A stretch of 64,000 nucleotides of DNA, from NCBI RefSeq assembly GCF_001422365.1, contig NZ_LMMT01000004.1:70001-134000 (forward strand), given 5' to 3'. How positions within the stretch are numbered: the first letter of the stretch is position 1; every line of letters begins with the position of its first letter. Below the pieces are notes generated by a model. The model was not told where the DNA came from. It did no database searches and saw nothing but the letters and a program-made list of their open reading frames with translations. The position numbers were made by a program, and so were the translations under genes. Below are positions 45,297 to 53,822 of this stretch, piece by piece. This DNA comes from Pseudorhodoferax sp. Leaf265. GTDB lineage: Bacteria; Pseudomonadota; Gammaproteobacteria; Burkholderiales; Burkholderiaceae_C.

Positions 45297-46544
45297 TCAT
45301 GCGAACGTGCGCCGCAGCCGCTGCACGCGCCACAGCAGCATGGCCGTGATGCCGAGGTTGAGCAGGTTGAAGGCGATGCCGTTCAAAAAGGCCGCGTGGT
45401 AGCTGCCCGTGAGGTCGAACACCTTGCCCGACATCCAGCCGCCCAGCGCCATGCCGAACAGCGTGGCCATGATGACCGTGCCCACGCGCGCCCCGGCCTC
45501 CTGCGGCGGGAAGTACTCGCGCACGATGATGGCGTAGGACGGCACGATGCCGCCCTGGAACAGGCCGAACAGCGCCGAGATCACGTACAGCGGCACCAGA
45601 CCGTCGAAGGGCAGGAACAGCAGCAGCGCCACGCCCTGCAGTGCCGAGCCCAGCAGCAGCGTGCGCAGGCCGCCGATGCGGTCGCAGATCCAGCCCGAGA
45701 CCAGCCGGCTGACCACGCCGAAGCCCAGCATCAGCGCCAGCATCTCGGCACCGCGCGCCGCGCCATAGCCCAGGTCGCCGCAGTAGGCCACGATGTGCAC
45801 CTGGGGCATGGCCATGGCCACGCAGCAGGCCAGGCCGGCCACGCAGAGCAGGCCCTGGGCCGAGCCCAGCGACAGGCCGAACGGCCGCCCGGTGACCAGC
45901 GCCGCCGCCGCGGCCGCGGCCGGCCCCTGTGGCGCCACGGCCACCGCGGGCGGCCGCTGGCGCATGCACAGCGCCAGCGCGCCCACCGTGAGGCTGCAGA
46001 ACACGGCCATGCCCAGGTAGGTCTGGCGCCAGCCCACGGTCTCGATGAAGTGCTGGGCCACCGGTGGCCACACCGTGCCGGCCAGGTAGTTGCCGCTGGC
46101 GCACACGCCCACGGCCATGCCGCGACGGCGCTCGAACCACAGGGCCGTGTCGGCGATCAGCGGCGCGAAGCTGGCCGAGCAGCCCAGGAAGCCGACCAGG
46201 AGGCCTTGCGCGAGCGCGAAGCCGAGCAGGCTGTCGGCCGTGGCGCTCGCCCAGTAGCCCAGGCCCAGGCACAGGCCGCCCAGCAGCAGCGGCCAGCCGA
46301 TGCCGAAGCGGTCGGCGAGCTTGCCCATCAGCACGCCGCCGACACCGAAGCCCAGCATCAGCAGCGTGTAGGGCAGCGAGGCATCGGAGCGGGCCACGCC
46401 GAACTCGGCCTGCACCGCAGGCAGCGCGACCGACACCACGTACATGCCGCCGTTGCCCACGGCCATGAGCAAGAGCGCGATGCCCAGGCGGAACAGCGCG
46501 TAGCGCGAATCCACGCCGGGGGCCGGCGGGTGGTGTGTCTCCAT
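45297..46544 (-). CDS. MFS transporter (oxalate/formate- or monocarboxylate-type)
   Basis: 415 residues from ATG 46544 (METHHPPAPGVDSRYALF). Twelve membrane segments. MFS motif A is GVLMGKLADRFGIGWPLLLG and the second half has SRLVSGWICDRIGGLRTLLL. The style matches monocarboxylate/OFA-type carriers (WFERRRGMAVGVCASGNYLAGTVWPP). Substrate probably an organic anion. It follows an alpha/beta hydrolase on the same strand with a 55-bp gap carrying the small hairpin GGGTTCG/CGAACCC. Confidence 0.91.
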   Translation of the reverse strand: METHHPPAPGVDSRYALFRLGIALLLMAVGNGGMYVVSVALPAVQAEFGVARSDASLPYTLLMLGFGVGGVLMGKLADRFGIGWPLLLGGLCLGLGYWASATADSLLGFALAQGLLVGFLGCSASFAPLIADTALWFERRRGMAVGVCASGNYLAGTVWPPVAQHFIETVGWRQTYLGMAVFCSLTVGALALCMRQRPPAVAVAPQGPAAAAAAALVTGRPFGLSLGSAQGLLCVAGLACCVAMAMPQVHIVAYCGDLGYGAARGAEMLALMLGFGVVSRLVSGWICDRIGGLRTLLLGSALQGVALLLFLPFDGLVPLYVISALFGLFQGGIVPSYAIIVREYFPPQEAGARVGTVIMATLFGMALGGWMSGKVFDLTGSYHAAFLNGIAFNLLNLGITAMLLWRVQRLRRTFA

Positions 46545-46599
46545 GGCTTGTTCTTTTGGGTTCGAGCGAAGCCCGAACCCTACACCAAGCCGCCAGCTC

Positions 46600-47457
46600 T
46601 CACAGGCCCAGCAGCCCCAGCGCCAGCCGGTGCGCACGCGCGGCCGGGTCGGCCAGCTCGTGCAGCACGTTCATGTGGTTGCGGCCCGGCACGGTCTCGC
46701 AGACCGGCACCGCGGCCTCGCCCCAGCGTTCGCGGATCAGCGCGTTCTGGCGCTGGAACTCGGCACTCTCCTCGCCACCGACGAGGGCCAGCAGCGGCCC
46801 GGCGGGCGCCGGCATCCAGGCCGGGCTCAGCTGCAGCGCCGATGCCTCGGTCAGCTTGAGGTCGGGCGCCAGGAAGGGCGCATGGCGCAACGGCTCCAGT
46901 TCATAGAGGCCCGACAGCGCCAGCGCGCCGCGCAGCGGCTGCGCCGGCATGCGCCGCTCGACGTCGCGCCAGTTGCAGGCCAGCAGCATCGCCGCCAGGT
47001 GGCCGCCCGCGCTGTGGCCGGCCAGCGCGATGCGCTGGCGGTCCACGCCGAGCGCATCGGCCTCGCGCCAGATCCAGGCGACGGCCTTGACCATCTGCTG
47101 CACGATCTGCGCGATGCTGGCATAGGGCGCCAGCGCGTAGTTGGGCAGCACCACCGAGACGCCGGCCGCGACGAAGGGCTCGGCCACAAAGCTGTGGTCG
47201 CGCTTGTCCAGCGCGCGCCAGAAACCACCGTGGATGTAGACCAGCACCGGCGCGTTCGGCTGCGCGGCCGGGAACAGGTCCAGCGTCTCCTTGGTGCCCT
47301 CGCCATAGCGCAGGTCGAGCTTGCCGCGCAGCTTGCCGCGCGTGGCCTTGGACGCATCGGTCCAGTACTGCAGGATCTGCGGGTGCTCGGGGATGGCGGC
47401 ACGGGTGTGGTACTGGGCGTCGTACCAGGCGGGGTCGTGTTCGGGCATGGGCGTCAT
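46600..47457 (-). CDS. Alpha/beta hydrolase (arylformamidase/esterase type)
   Basis: 285 residues from ATG 47457 (MTPMPEHDPAWYDAQY), which overlaps the TetR stop (ATGA). HGGFWRALDKRDHSF is the HGG oxyanion motif typical of kynurenine formamidase-like and hormone-sensitive-lipase-like esterases. The nucleophile is in ALAGHSAGGHLAAM, the acid in ALVGGEESAEF and the histidine in PGRNHMNVLHEL. Co-transcribed with the TetR gene, so it may act in the pathway that regulator governs. Substrate unknown. Confidence 0.92.
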   Translation of the reverse strand: MTPMPEHDPAWYDAQYHTRAAIPEHPQILQYWTDASKATRGKLRGKLDLRYGEGTKETLDLFPAAQPNAPVLVYIHGGFWRALDKRDHSFVAEPFVAAGVSVVLPNYALAPYASIAQIVQQMVKAVAWIWREADALGVDRQRIALAGHSAGGHLAAMLLACNWRDVERRMPAQPLRGALALSGLYELEPLRHAPFLAPDLKLTEASALQLSPAWMPAPAGPLLALVGGEESAEFQRQNALIRERWGEAAVPVCETVPGRNHMNVLHELADPAARAHRLALGLLGL

Positions 47458-48122
47458 TGTGCGGGCTTCTTCTTCGCCGCAGCCGGCGAGCCGGCCTCGC
47501 GCAGGGCGGCATCGACCATGGCATCGGCCATCCACAGCGCGGTGCGCTCGACCTCGCGGTCGCTCACGCCCCAGATGTCCTTGAGGATCACATAGGGCTC
47601 GATGCCGTAGATCACCGACAGCGCGCGGTGCAGCCGGTCGTAGACGGCCTGCGGCAACTGCGGCGCGAGCGGCTCGAGCGCGTGCTCGAGGATGCGCACG
47701 CGGTGGCCGCGGCGGAACGGCTCCTCCTCCAGCAGGCCGGCACGCTCCTGCGCCCACTGCTCCAGCGACAGCAGCGCGGCGGCGCGCAGCTGCGGCTCGA
47801 ACTCCTTGAAGCGCGGGAAGGTCTTCTTGAACAGCTCGTGCAGCCGCGCATGCCCGTCGGGCAGGTCGGACGCGTGGCTGCGCACCGGTCCCAGCGAGGC
47901 CTCGATGACGGCCGTCAGCAGCGCGCTGCGGCTCTTGAAGTAGCGGTAGGCCGTGGCGCGCGACACCTTGGCGCGCACCGCGGTCTCGGCCACGGAGGGA
48001 ATGTGGCCACCGTCCTGGATGATGGCCATGGCCGTCTCCAGCAGCAGCTTGAAGGTGGCCGCCTTGACGCCGCGTTCGGGCGGCTGCGGTGGAGGACTGT
48101 GCGGGAACTTGGGGCGCGCCAT
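47454..48122 (-). CDS. TetR/AcrR-family transcriptional regulator
   Basis: 222 residues. The helix-turn-helix lies at about 35-65 (VAETAVRAKVSRATAYRYFKSRSALL). The C-terminal effector domain is helical and ends in AAAKKKPAQ. It is divergent from the FAH gene that opens block C, across a 162-bp gap with palindromic sites, and is probably that operon's repressor. It overlaps the hydrolase behind it by 4 bp. Confidence 0.93.
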   Translation of the reverse strand: MARPKFPHSPPPQPPERGVKAATFKLLLETAMAIIQDGGHIPSVAETAVRAKVSRATAYRYFKSRSALLTAVIEASLGPVRSHASDLPDGHARLHELFKKTFPRFKEFEPQLRAAALLSLEQWAQERAGLLEEEPFRRGHRVRILEHALEPLAPQLPQAVYDRLHRALSVIYGIEPYVILKDIWGVSDREVERTALWMADAMVDAALREAGSPAAAKKKPAQ

Positions 48123-48199
48123 GCGGGTTTGTCCGGGTCTGGGTGTGTTGTTTGTGTCTTGCGCGGCGAGACCCGCTCATTATGATGCGCCCATCCCGT

Positions 48200-48238
48200 T
48201 GTGAGACACCCGTCTTAAAACGGACATTCGATCTCACA
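48200..48238. promoter_or_regulatory. Nested palindromes in the TetR/FAH gap
   Basis: TGTGAGA (48200-48206) and TCTCACA (48232-48238) are perfect inverted arms around an inner near-palindrome CCGTCTTAAAACGG (48210-48223). The set lies 47-85 bp before the FAH start, a natural place for a TetR operator overlapping the block C promoter. Confidence 0.5.
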
Positions 48239-48284
48239 GCCAGGGCAAGGCCCTGCGACATGTGCGGCACCAGGAGACAACCAG

Positions 48285-49151
48285 ATGCGGCTTGCCAGCT
48301 GGCGTTGGGGTGGTACGGACCACGTGGGGCTGATCTCGCCCGATGGACGCGAGGCCACGCCGCTGGCGTGCGCAGACGCCAGCCGCGGCGTGCAGCCACT
48401 CATCGAGGCACTGGTCGAAGGCCGGCGCTTGCCGCGCGAAGCCGGCACGCGCCTGCCGGTCTCGGCCATCAGCTTGCGCGCGCCGCTGCCGCGCCCGCAC
48501 CGCAACCTGTTCTGCGTGGGCCGCAACTACCGCGCCCATGCGGCCGAGCTCGCCGGCACGGTGTTCCGCGACAGCCTGCCCAAGGAAGACGACTGGCCCA
48601 TCGTCTTCACCAAGACGCCGCAGACCGTGATCGGCCCCTTCGACACGGTGCGCCTGCCGGGCCGTGCCGTCACCGAGCAGATCGACTACGAAAGCGAGCT
48701 GGCCATCGTCATCGGCCAGCCCGGGCGCGACATCCCCAAGGGCCGCGCCATGGCGCATGTGCTGGGCTACACCGTGGTCAACGACGTCAGCGCGCGCGAC
48801 GTGCAGACGCGCCACCAGCAGTGGGACCTGGGCAAGAGCTTCGACACCTTCTGCCCCATGGGCCCGTGGATCGTGACGGCCGACGAACTGGACGGCCGCA
48901 GCACCCGCGTGCGCGGCTGGGCCAACGGCGAACTGCGCCAGGACGGGCGGACCGAAGACATGATCTTCGACATCCCCACGCTCATCGAGACCTGCTCGCG
49001 CGGCATCACGCTGCTGCCCGGCGACATCATCGCCACGGGCACGCCCTCGGGGGTGGGCATGGGTTTCAAGCCGCCGCGCTGGCTGAAGGCGGGCGATGTG
49101 TTCAAGGTCGAGATCGATGGCATCGGCGCCATCGAGAACAGGTTCCAATGA
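48285..49151 (+). CDS. Fumarylacetoacetate hydrolase (FAH) family protein
   Basis: 288 residues. First gene of block C. The FAH-family core: FCVGRNYRAHAAEL, the metal-binding glutamates in TEQIDYESELAIVIG, the aspartate region VVNDVSARDVQTRH, the GKSFDTFCPMGPW block and LLPGDIIATGTPSGVGMG. Members cleave or decarboxylate beta-diketo or 2-oxo acids from aromatic ring breakdown, for example 2-hydroxyhepta-2,4-diene-1,7-dioate isomerase and acylpyruvases. The substrate is unknown. Its stop overlaps the next start by ATGA. Confidence 0.94.
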   Translation: MRLASWRWGGTDHVGLISPDGREATPLACADASRGVQPLIEALVEGRRLPREAGTRLPVSAISLRAPLPRPHRNLFCVGRNYRAHAAELAGTVFRDSLPKEDDWPIVFTKTPQTVIGPFDTVRLPGRAVTEQIDYESELAIVIGQPGRDIPKGRAMAHVLGYTVVNDVSARDVQTRHQQWDLGKSFDTFCPMGPWIVTADELDGRSTRVRGWANGELRQDGRTEDMIFDIPTLIETCSRGITLLPGDIIATGTPSGVGMGFKPPRWLKAGDVFKVEIDGIGAIENRFQ

Positions 49152-49936
49152 GCACGCTCCTCACCATCGAACGCATGGTGGCCGAGGACGAAGGCGAGGG
49201 CGATGCTGTCGTCTGCATCCACGGCCTGGGCGGCAGCGCCAACACCTTCGGGCCGCTGCTGCCGGCGCTGCAGCGCCACCGCGTGCTGCGGCCGGACCTG
49301 CCGGGCAGCGGGCGCTCCCAGCGGGCCGAGGGCGCGCTGTCGATCGGCCGCTACGTGGATGCCGTCCAGGCCTTCTGCGACCGCGCTGGCATCGCGCGTG
49401 CCCACGTGGTCGGGCACTCCATGGGCACCATCGTGGCCCAGCATCTGGCCGTGCGAAACCCCAAGCTCGTGCGCAGCCTCGCGTTGTTCGGCCCGCTGAT
49501 CACGCCACCCGATCCCGCGCGCAAGGCCATGCGCAGCCGCGCCGACAAGGCGCGCGAAGGAGCTGCCGGCCTGCACGAGATCGTGGACCAGCTGACCCAG
49601 GTGGCGGTGTCGTCGGAAACGCGGCAGAACCATCCGCTGGCCGTGGCCTTCGTGCGCGAGAGCCTGCTGCGCCAGGAGCCCGAGGCCTATGCGCGCAGCT
49701 GCGAGGCACTGGCCGGCGCCGAGGCGGCAGCCGTGGACCGCATCGCCTGCCCGGTGCTGCTGGTCACGGGCGACGAGGACGGCGTGGCGCCACCGCAGAA
49801 CGTGCGCGCGATGGCCGAGAAGATCGCCGGCGCACGCGCGCTGGTGCTGCCGCGCTGCGGCCACTGGACGCCCGTGGAGAAGCCCGAGGACTGCCAGCGC
49901 GCGCTGCGCGACTTCCTGGCCAGCGTGAGGAACTGA
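49148..49936 (+). CDS. Alpha/beta hydrolase (meta-cleavage product hydrolase-like)
   Basis: 262 residues. Oxyanion loop VVCIHGLGGSANTF, nucleophile serine in VVGHSMGTIVAQ (about residue 93), acid in LLVTGDEDGVAPP and histidine in PRCGHWTPVEKPED. This is the BphD/PcaD/3-oxoadipate enol-lactonase style. With the preceding FAH protein it suggests hydrolysis of a ring-fission or lactone-like intermediate, though it could equally be a simple esterase. Coupled to both neighbours (4-bp overlap upstream, 2-bp gap downstream). Confidence 0.93.
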   Translation: MSTLLTIERMVAEDEGEGDAVVCIHGLGGSANTFGPLLPALQRHRVLRPDLPGSGRSQRAEGALSIGRYVDAVQAFCDRAGIARAHVVGHSMGTIVAQHLAVRNPKLVRSLALFGPLITPPDPARKAMRSRADKAREGAAGLHEIVDQLTQVAVSSETRQNHPLAVAFVRESLLRQEPEAYARSCEALAGAEAAAVDRIACPVLLVTGDEDGVAPPQNVRAMAEKIAGARALVLPRCGHWTPVEKPEDCQRALRDFLASVRN

Positions 49937-49938
49937 GC

Positions 49939-51258
49939 ATGGCGGATGTCCACTTCACCAACGTGCGCATCTTCGACGGCGGCGGCGAGCAGCCCTTCAT
50001 GGGCGAGCTGATGGTGTCGGGCAACCGCATCCACCGCGTCGTCAAGACGGGCTTCGGCCAGCGCAGCCAGCCCGTGGCCGGCGCCACGGTGATCGACGGC
50101 GGCGGTGCGTTCCTGATGCCGGGCATGGTGGAGGCGCACACGCACTTCAGCTGGAACGACCAGCCCAGCCTGGACGCGATCCAGCGCATGCCGCCGGAAG
50201 AGCACATCCTGTGGTGCGCCGAGGTGGCCAAGCGCTACCTGGACATGGGGTGGACGAGTTGCGTGGGCGCGGCCTGCGCCAAGCCGCGGCTGGACGTGGT
50301 GATCCGCAACGCGATCAACGACGGCACCATCGTGGGCCCGCGCTACCTCGCCGCCAGCCAGGAGATCACGGTCCCCGGCGGCCTGGGCGACACCACCCAG
50401 CCGCATCTGCCGCAACCGGAGTTCGCGTTCGGCGCGGTGGTCAGCGGGGCCGAGGAGATGCGCCGTTGCGTGCGCATGTTCGCCAAGTACGGCGTGGATT
50501 CGCTCAAGATCAACCTGTCGGGCGAATCCATCACGGGCATGTCGTCCGAGATGAGCCAGTTCACCGAGGAGGAGATCCGCACCTGCGTGCAGGAGGCCAA
50601 GGCCTGGGGCAAGCGCGTGGCCGCGCACGCGCGCAGCACCTGGGCCATCAAGCAGTGCGTGAAGCAGGGCATCGAGGTGATCTACCACGCGAGCTTTGCC
50701 GACGAGGAAGCACTGGACCTGCTGGAGGCGCACAAGTTCGAGCACTTCGTCGCGCCCGGCCTGGCCTGGCTGATCCGCACCGTGAACAACGCGAGCGAGT
50801 ACGGCCTCACGCCCGAGGTCACGAAGAAGATGGGCTACCACCGCGAGCTGGAGGCGGCGATCGCCAGCATGCAGGCCATGCGCAAACGTGGCATCCGCAT
50901 CCTGCCAGGCGGCGACTACGGCTTTGCCTGGACACCGCACGGCACCAATGCGCGCGACCTGGAGTACTTCGTCAGGCACGTGGGCATGAGCACCATGGAG
51001 GCGCTGCTGTCGGCCACGGCCTGGGGCGGCCCGATGATGAAGATGGGCAAGCAGATCGGCTACCTGCGCGAAGGCTGCCTGGCCGACATCCTGCTCATCG
51101 ACGGCGACCCGCTGGCCGACATCACCATCCTGCAGGACAAGGCGCGCATCCTGGCCGTCATGAAGGACGGCGAATTCCACCGCGCGCCGCCCGTGCGCGA
51201 AGGCACGGGCGGCGCCTACCTGCGCGAAGTGCGCCCGATGAACCGCTGGGCGGCTTGA
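49939..51258 (+). CDS. Metal-dependent amidohydrolase, paralogue 1
   Basis: 439 residues. The binuclear amidohydrolase centre can be traced: H67 and H69 (EAHTHFSW), probable carboxylated lysine K190 (VDSLKINLSG), H230 (AAHARS), H250 (IYHASFAD) and D326 (GGDYGF). This layout is that of the imidazolonepropionase/prolidase-like branch that cleaves dipeptides or cyclic amides. The gene next door is a close paralogue with the same ligands. There are no hut genes, so imidazolonepropionase itself is unlikely. The pair suggests two related substrates or a heteromeric enzyme. Confidence 0.93.
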   Translation: MADVHFTNVRIFDGGGEQPFMGELMVSGNRIHRVVKTGFGQRSQPVAGATVIDGGGAFLMPGMVEAHTHFSWNDQPSLDAIQRMPPEEHILWCAEVAKRYLDMGWTSCVGAACAKPRLDVVIRNAINDGTIVGPRYLAASQEITVPGGLGDTTQPHLPQPEFAFGAVVSGAEEMRRCVRMFAKYGVDSLKINLSGESITGMSSEMSQFTEEEIRTCVQEAKAWGKRVAAHARSTWAIKQCVKQGIEVIYHASFADEEALDLLEAHKFEHFVAPGLAWLIRTVNNASEYGLTPEVTKKMGYHRELEAAIASMQAMRKRGIRILPGGDYGFAWTPHGTNARDLEYFVRHVGMSTMEALLSATAWGGPMMKMGKQIGYLREGCLADILLIDGDPLADITILQDKARILAVMKDGEFHRAPPVREGTGGAYLREVRPMNRWAA

Positions 51259-51268
51259 GGAGACGACG

Positions 51269-52558
51269 ATGGCTGAAGTCCTGTTCACCAACGTGCGCAT
51301 CCTCGAAGGCGGCACGCAGCAACCCTACCAGGGCAGCGTGCGCGTCAGCGGCAACCGCATCCGCGAGGTCGGCCGCAGCCTGGCGCCCGTGGGCGGCTTC
51401 AACAGCGGCGTGCAGATCATCGACGCGGCCGGTGCCACCTTGATGCCGGGCATGTGCGAGGCCCACACGCACTTCAGCTGGAACGACGCCGCCACGCTGG
51501 CCGCCATCCAGGCCATGCCGCTGGAAGAACATGTGCTGTGGTGCGCCAAGGTGGCGGGGCGCTACCTGCAGGCGGGCTTCACCTCCTGCGTGGGAGCGGC
51601 CTGCGCCAAGCCGCGGCTGGACGTGGTCACGCGCAACGCGATCAACAAGGGCCAGATCCCGGGCCCGCGCTACCTGGCCGCGAGCCAGGAGATCACGGTG
51701 CCCGGTGGCCTGGGCGACGAGACGCTGCCGCACCTGCCCTTCCCCGAGTTCAGCTTCGGCGTGAACGTGAACGGCGCCGAGGACATGCGCAAGGCCGTGC
51801 GCCGCTTCCTGGCCTACGGCGTGGACTCCATCAAGCTCAACCTCTCGGGCGACAACTTCACGCCGCAGTCGCCGGCCGGCACCACCTGGATGACCGACGC
51901 CGAGGTGGCCGCCGCCATGCAGGAGGTCAAGATGCGCGGCAAGCGCGGCGTGGCCCATGCGCGCTCGGCCGACAGCGTCAAGCAGGCGCTGCGCCACGGC
52001 ATCGAGCTGATCTACCACGCCAGCTACACCGACACCGAGACGCTGGACCTGCTGGAGGCGGCCAGGGACCAGGTGTTCGTCGCGCCCGGCATCGCCATCC
52101 TCTACGCCATGCTGCACGAGGCCGAAGCTTTCGGCATCACGCACCAGATGGCGGTGGACATGGGCTACCAGGACGAGTGGGACAACGCCATCGAATCATT
52201 GAAGGCCATGCACAGGCGCGGCATCCGCGTGCTGCCGGGCGGCGACTATGGCTTCGCGTTCACGCCCCACTGCCAGAACGCGCGCGACCTGGAGTTCTTC
52301 GTCAAGTACCTGGGCATGACGCCGCTGGAGGCGATCCGCTCGACCGCCGAGTTCGGCGGCCCGGTGATGAAGATGCCGCACGACCTGGGCCTCATCAAGC
52401 CCGGGTACCTGGCCGACCTGCTGCTGGTCGACGGCGACCCGCTGGCCAACCTGTCGATCCTGCGCGACCCCAAGCGCATCCTGGCGGTGATGAAGGATGG
52501 CGTGTTCGCGAAGCTGCCACCGGTCGCCAGCGAACGGCGTTGGGAACGCGCGGCATGA
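51269..52558 (+). CDS. Metal-dependent amidohydrolase, paralogue 2
   Basis: 429 residues, GAGGAG ribosome binding site upstream. It is clearly related to the preceding gene along its whole length (EAHTHFSWND, SCVGAACAKPRLDVV, YLAASQEITVPGGLGD, GVDSIKLNLSG, GGDYGFAFTPH), with all metal ligands kept (H66 and H68 first). Differences concentrate after the lysine (DNFTPQSPAGTTW insert) and in the tail. Tandem duplication within the operon is the simplest origin. Its stop overlaps the permease start (ATGA). Confidence 0.93.
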   Translation: MAEVLFTNVRILEGGTQQPYQGSVRVSGNRIREVGRSLAPVGGFNSGVQIIDAAGATLMPGMCEAHTHFSWNDAATLAAIQAMPLEEHVLWCAKVAGRYLQAGFTSCVGAACAKPRLDVVTRNAINKGQIPGPRYLAASQEITVPGGLGDETLPHLPFPEFSFGVNVNGAEDMRKAVRRFLAYGVDSIKLNLSGDNFTPQSPAGTTWMTDAEVAAAMQEVKMRGKRGVAHARSADSVKQALRHGIELIYHASYTDTETLDLLEAARDQVFVAPGIAILYAMLHEAEAFGITHQMAVDMGYQDEWDNAIESLKAMHRRGIRVLPGGDYGFAFTPHCQNARDLEFFVKYLGMTPLEAIRSTAEFGGPVMKMPHDLGLIKPGYLADLLLVDGDPLANLSILRDPKRILAVMKDGVFAKLPPVASERRWERAA

Positions 52559-53502
52559 GCAGGACAGGCCGCATCCTGCTCGGGCTGCTGGTCGGCGGCC
52601 CCATCCTCGTGTTCTCGCTCTGGGCGCTGTTCGACAACGCGCGCCTGTACGTGGTCACCATGCTGAACGGGTTGACGCTGGCTTCGCTGTACTTCATCGT
52701 CGCCAGTGGCTTCACGCTGGTCTTCGGCCTCATGCGCAACGTGAACCTGGCCCACGGCTCGCTGTACCTGCTGGGCGGCTACGTGGGCTACGTGGTGGCC
52801 GACAAGACGGGCTGGTGGCTGCTGGCGCTGGCCGCGGGCTTCGCCGCGGCCGCCGTGGCGGGCCTGTTGATCCAGGTGCTGGTCCTGCGCCGCATGCAGG
52901 GCCAGGACCTGCGCCAGACGCTGGTGACCATCGGCCTGTCCATCGTGATCGCCGATGTGCTGCTGTGGATCTTCACGGGGCAGGTGCACCAGATGGAAGC
53001 GCCCGCGTGGCTGCAAGGTCCGATCCGCGGCCTGCCCCTGATCAACGCCTACGGCGCCTTCCGGCTGAGCCTGCTGGGCTTCGGCCTGGCCATCGGCCTG
53101 GGTCTGTGGTGGCTGCTGAACAGGACCCGGGTGGGCGCGATGATCCGTGCCGGCGTGGACGACCGCGGCATGCTGGCCGCGTCCGGCGTCAACGTGAACC
53201 TGGTGTTCGCCATCACCTTCATGCTGGGCGCCGGGCTGGCCGGCTTCGGCGGCGTGATCGGCGCAGTGGAGCTGTCCATGGTGCCGGGCGAAGACATCCG
53301 GCTGCTGCTGGCCTCGCTGATCGTGGTGATCGTGGGCGGCATGGGCAGCGTGGTGGGGGCCGCCATCGGGGCCGTGATCCTCGGCCTGGCGGAAACCTAT
53401 GGGCTGGCCTACGCGCCGACCTACAGCGTGGTGTTCACCTTCGTGATCCTGATCCTGGTGCTGGCATTCCGGCCCAGGGGGATCATGGGGAAGGCTGCTT
53501 GA
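52555..53502 (+). CDS. ABC transporter permease (LivH type), block C
   Basis: 315 residues. An extra N-terminal membrane segment (RILLGLLVGGPILVFSLWAL) precedes the typical LivH start GLTLASLYFIVASGFTLVFG and MRNVNLAHGSLYLLGGY. The ATPase-coupling loop is TRVGAMIRAGVDDRGMLAASG; the end is GGMGSVVGAAIGAVILG. It imports a polar organic compound with the following LivM. It overlaps the second amidohydrolase by 4 bp. A 320-bp gap with a large inverted repeat follows. Confidence 0.95.
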   Translation: MSRTGRILLGLLVGGPILVFSLWALFDNARLYVVTMLNGLTLASLYFIVASGFTLVFGLMRNVNLAHGSLYLLGGYVGYVVADKTGWWLLALAAGFAAAAVAGLLIQVLVLRRMQGQDLRQTLVTIGLSIVIADVLLWIFTGQVHQMEAPAWLQGPIRGLPLINAYGAFRLSLLGFGLAIGLGLWWLLNRTRVGAMIRAGVDDRGMLAASGVNVNLVFAITFMLGAGLAGFGGVIGAVELSMVPGEDIRLLLASLIVVIVGGMGSVVGAAIGAVILGLAETYGLAYAPTYSVVFTFVILILVLAFRPRGIMGKAA

Positions 53503-53822
53503 AATGCGGATGCAGGCATTCCAGCCATGCGGAGGTGGCGCCCAACCACGCCGACGGTGTACTCCACTCCGCGAATGTCCCCCGCCCAGGGCCGCAGGCG
53601 GCCCAGGGCTCCTCCTTTATTTCGCTGCGTGGAACACACCATCGTCGTGGTCCGGAGCTGTCGTGTCGCACGACACAGCGCGACGCGGCGTTCCCAGGCC
53701 GAGGACATCGGGTGGCCTCTGCAGCGAAATAAAGGAGGAGGCCGCCAGGCCGGGGGACATTCGCGGAAGAGGCTACCCGGTGGCGTCGGCCCACGCACCA
53801 AGCGTTGCAGGGGACCACTGAA
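53503..53822. other. Gap between the two block C permeases
   Basis: This 320-base stretch holds no supported gene. It is mostly filled by the 198-bp inverted-repeat element at 53569-53766. Flanking bases (53503-53568 and 53767-53822) show no promoter that stands out. The rest of the operon has gaps of only a few bases, so the insertion is conspicuous. Confidence 0.6.
53569..53766. repeat. 198-bp inverted-repeat element (MITE-like)
   Basis: Terminal arms are perfect for 16 bases (CCGCGAATGTCCCCCG at 53569-53584; complement at 53751-53766). An inner pair is perfect for 18 bases (CCTCCTTTATTTCGCTGC at 53611-53628; complement at 53721-53738). The centre carries a small stem TGTCGTG-TCG-CACGACA (53659-53675). 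No transposase is encoded. Transcribed, it would form a very stable cruciform-like RNA between the two permease genes. Confidence 0.8.

Noticed and set aside
46558-46580. Hairpin GGGTTCG/CGAACCC as a terminator between hydrolase and MFS genes
   Set aside because: There is no T-run on the minus strand after the stem, the arms are only 7 bp, and the gap is small enough for read-through.
49939-52558. Imidazolonepropionase (HutI) assignment for the amidohydrolases
   Set aside because: The fold is related, but there are no histidine-utilisation genes nearby and the motifs fit the wider prolidase-like branch equally well.
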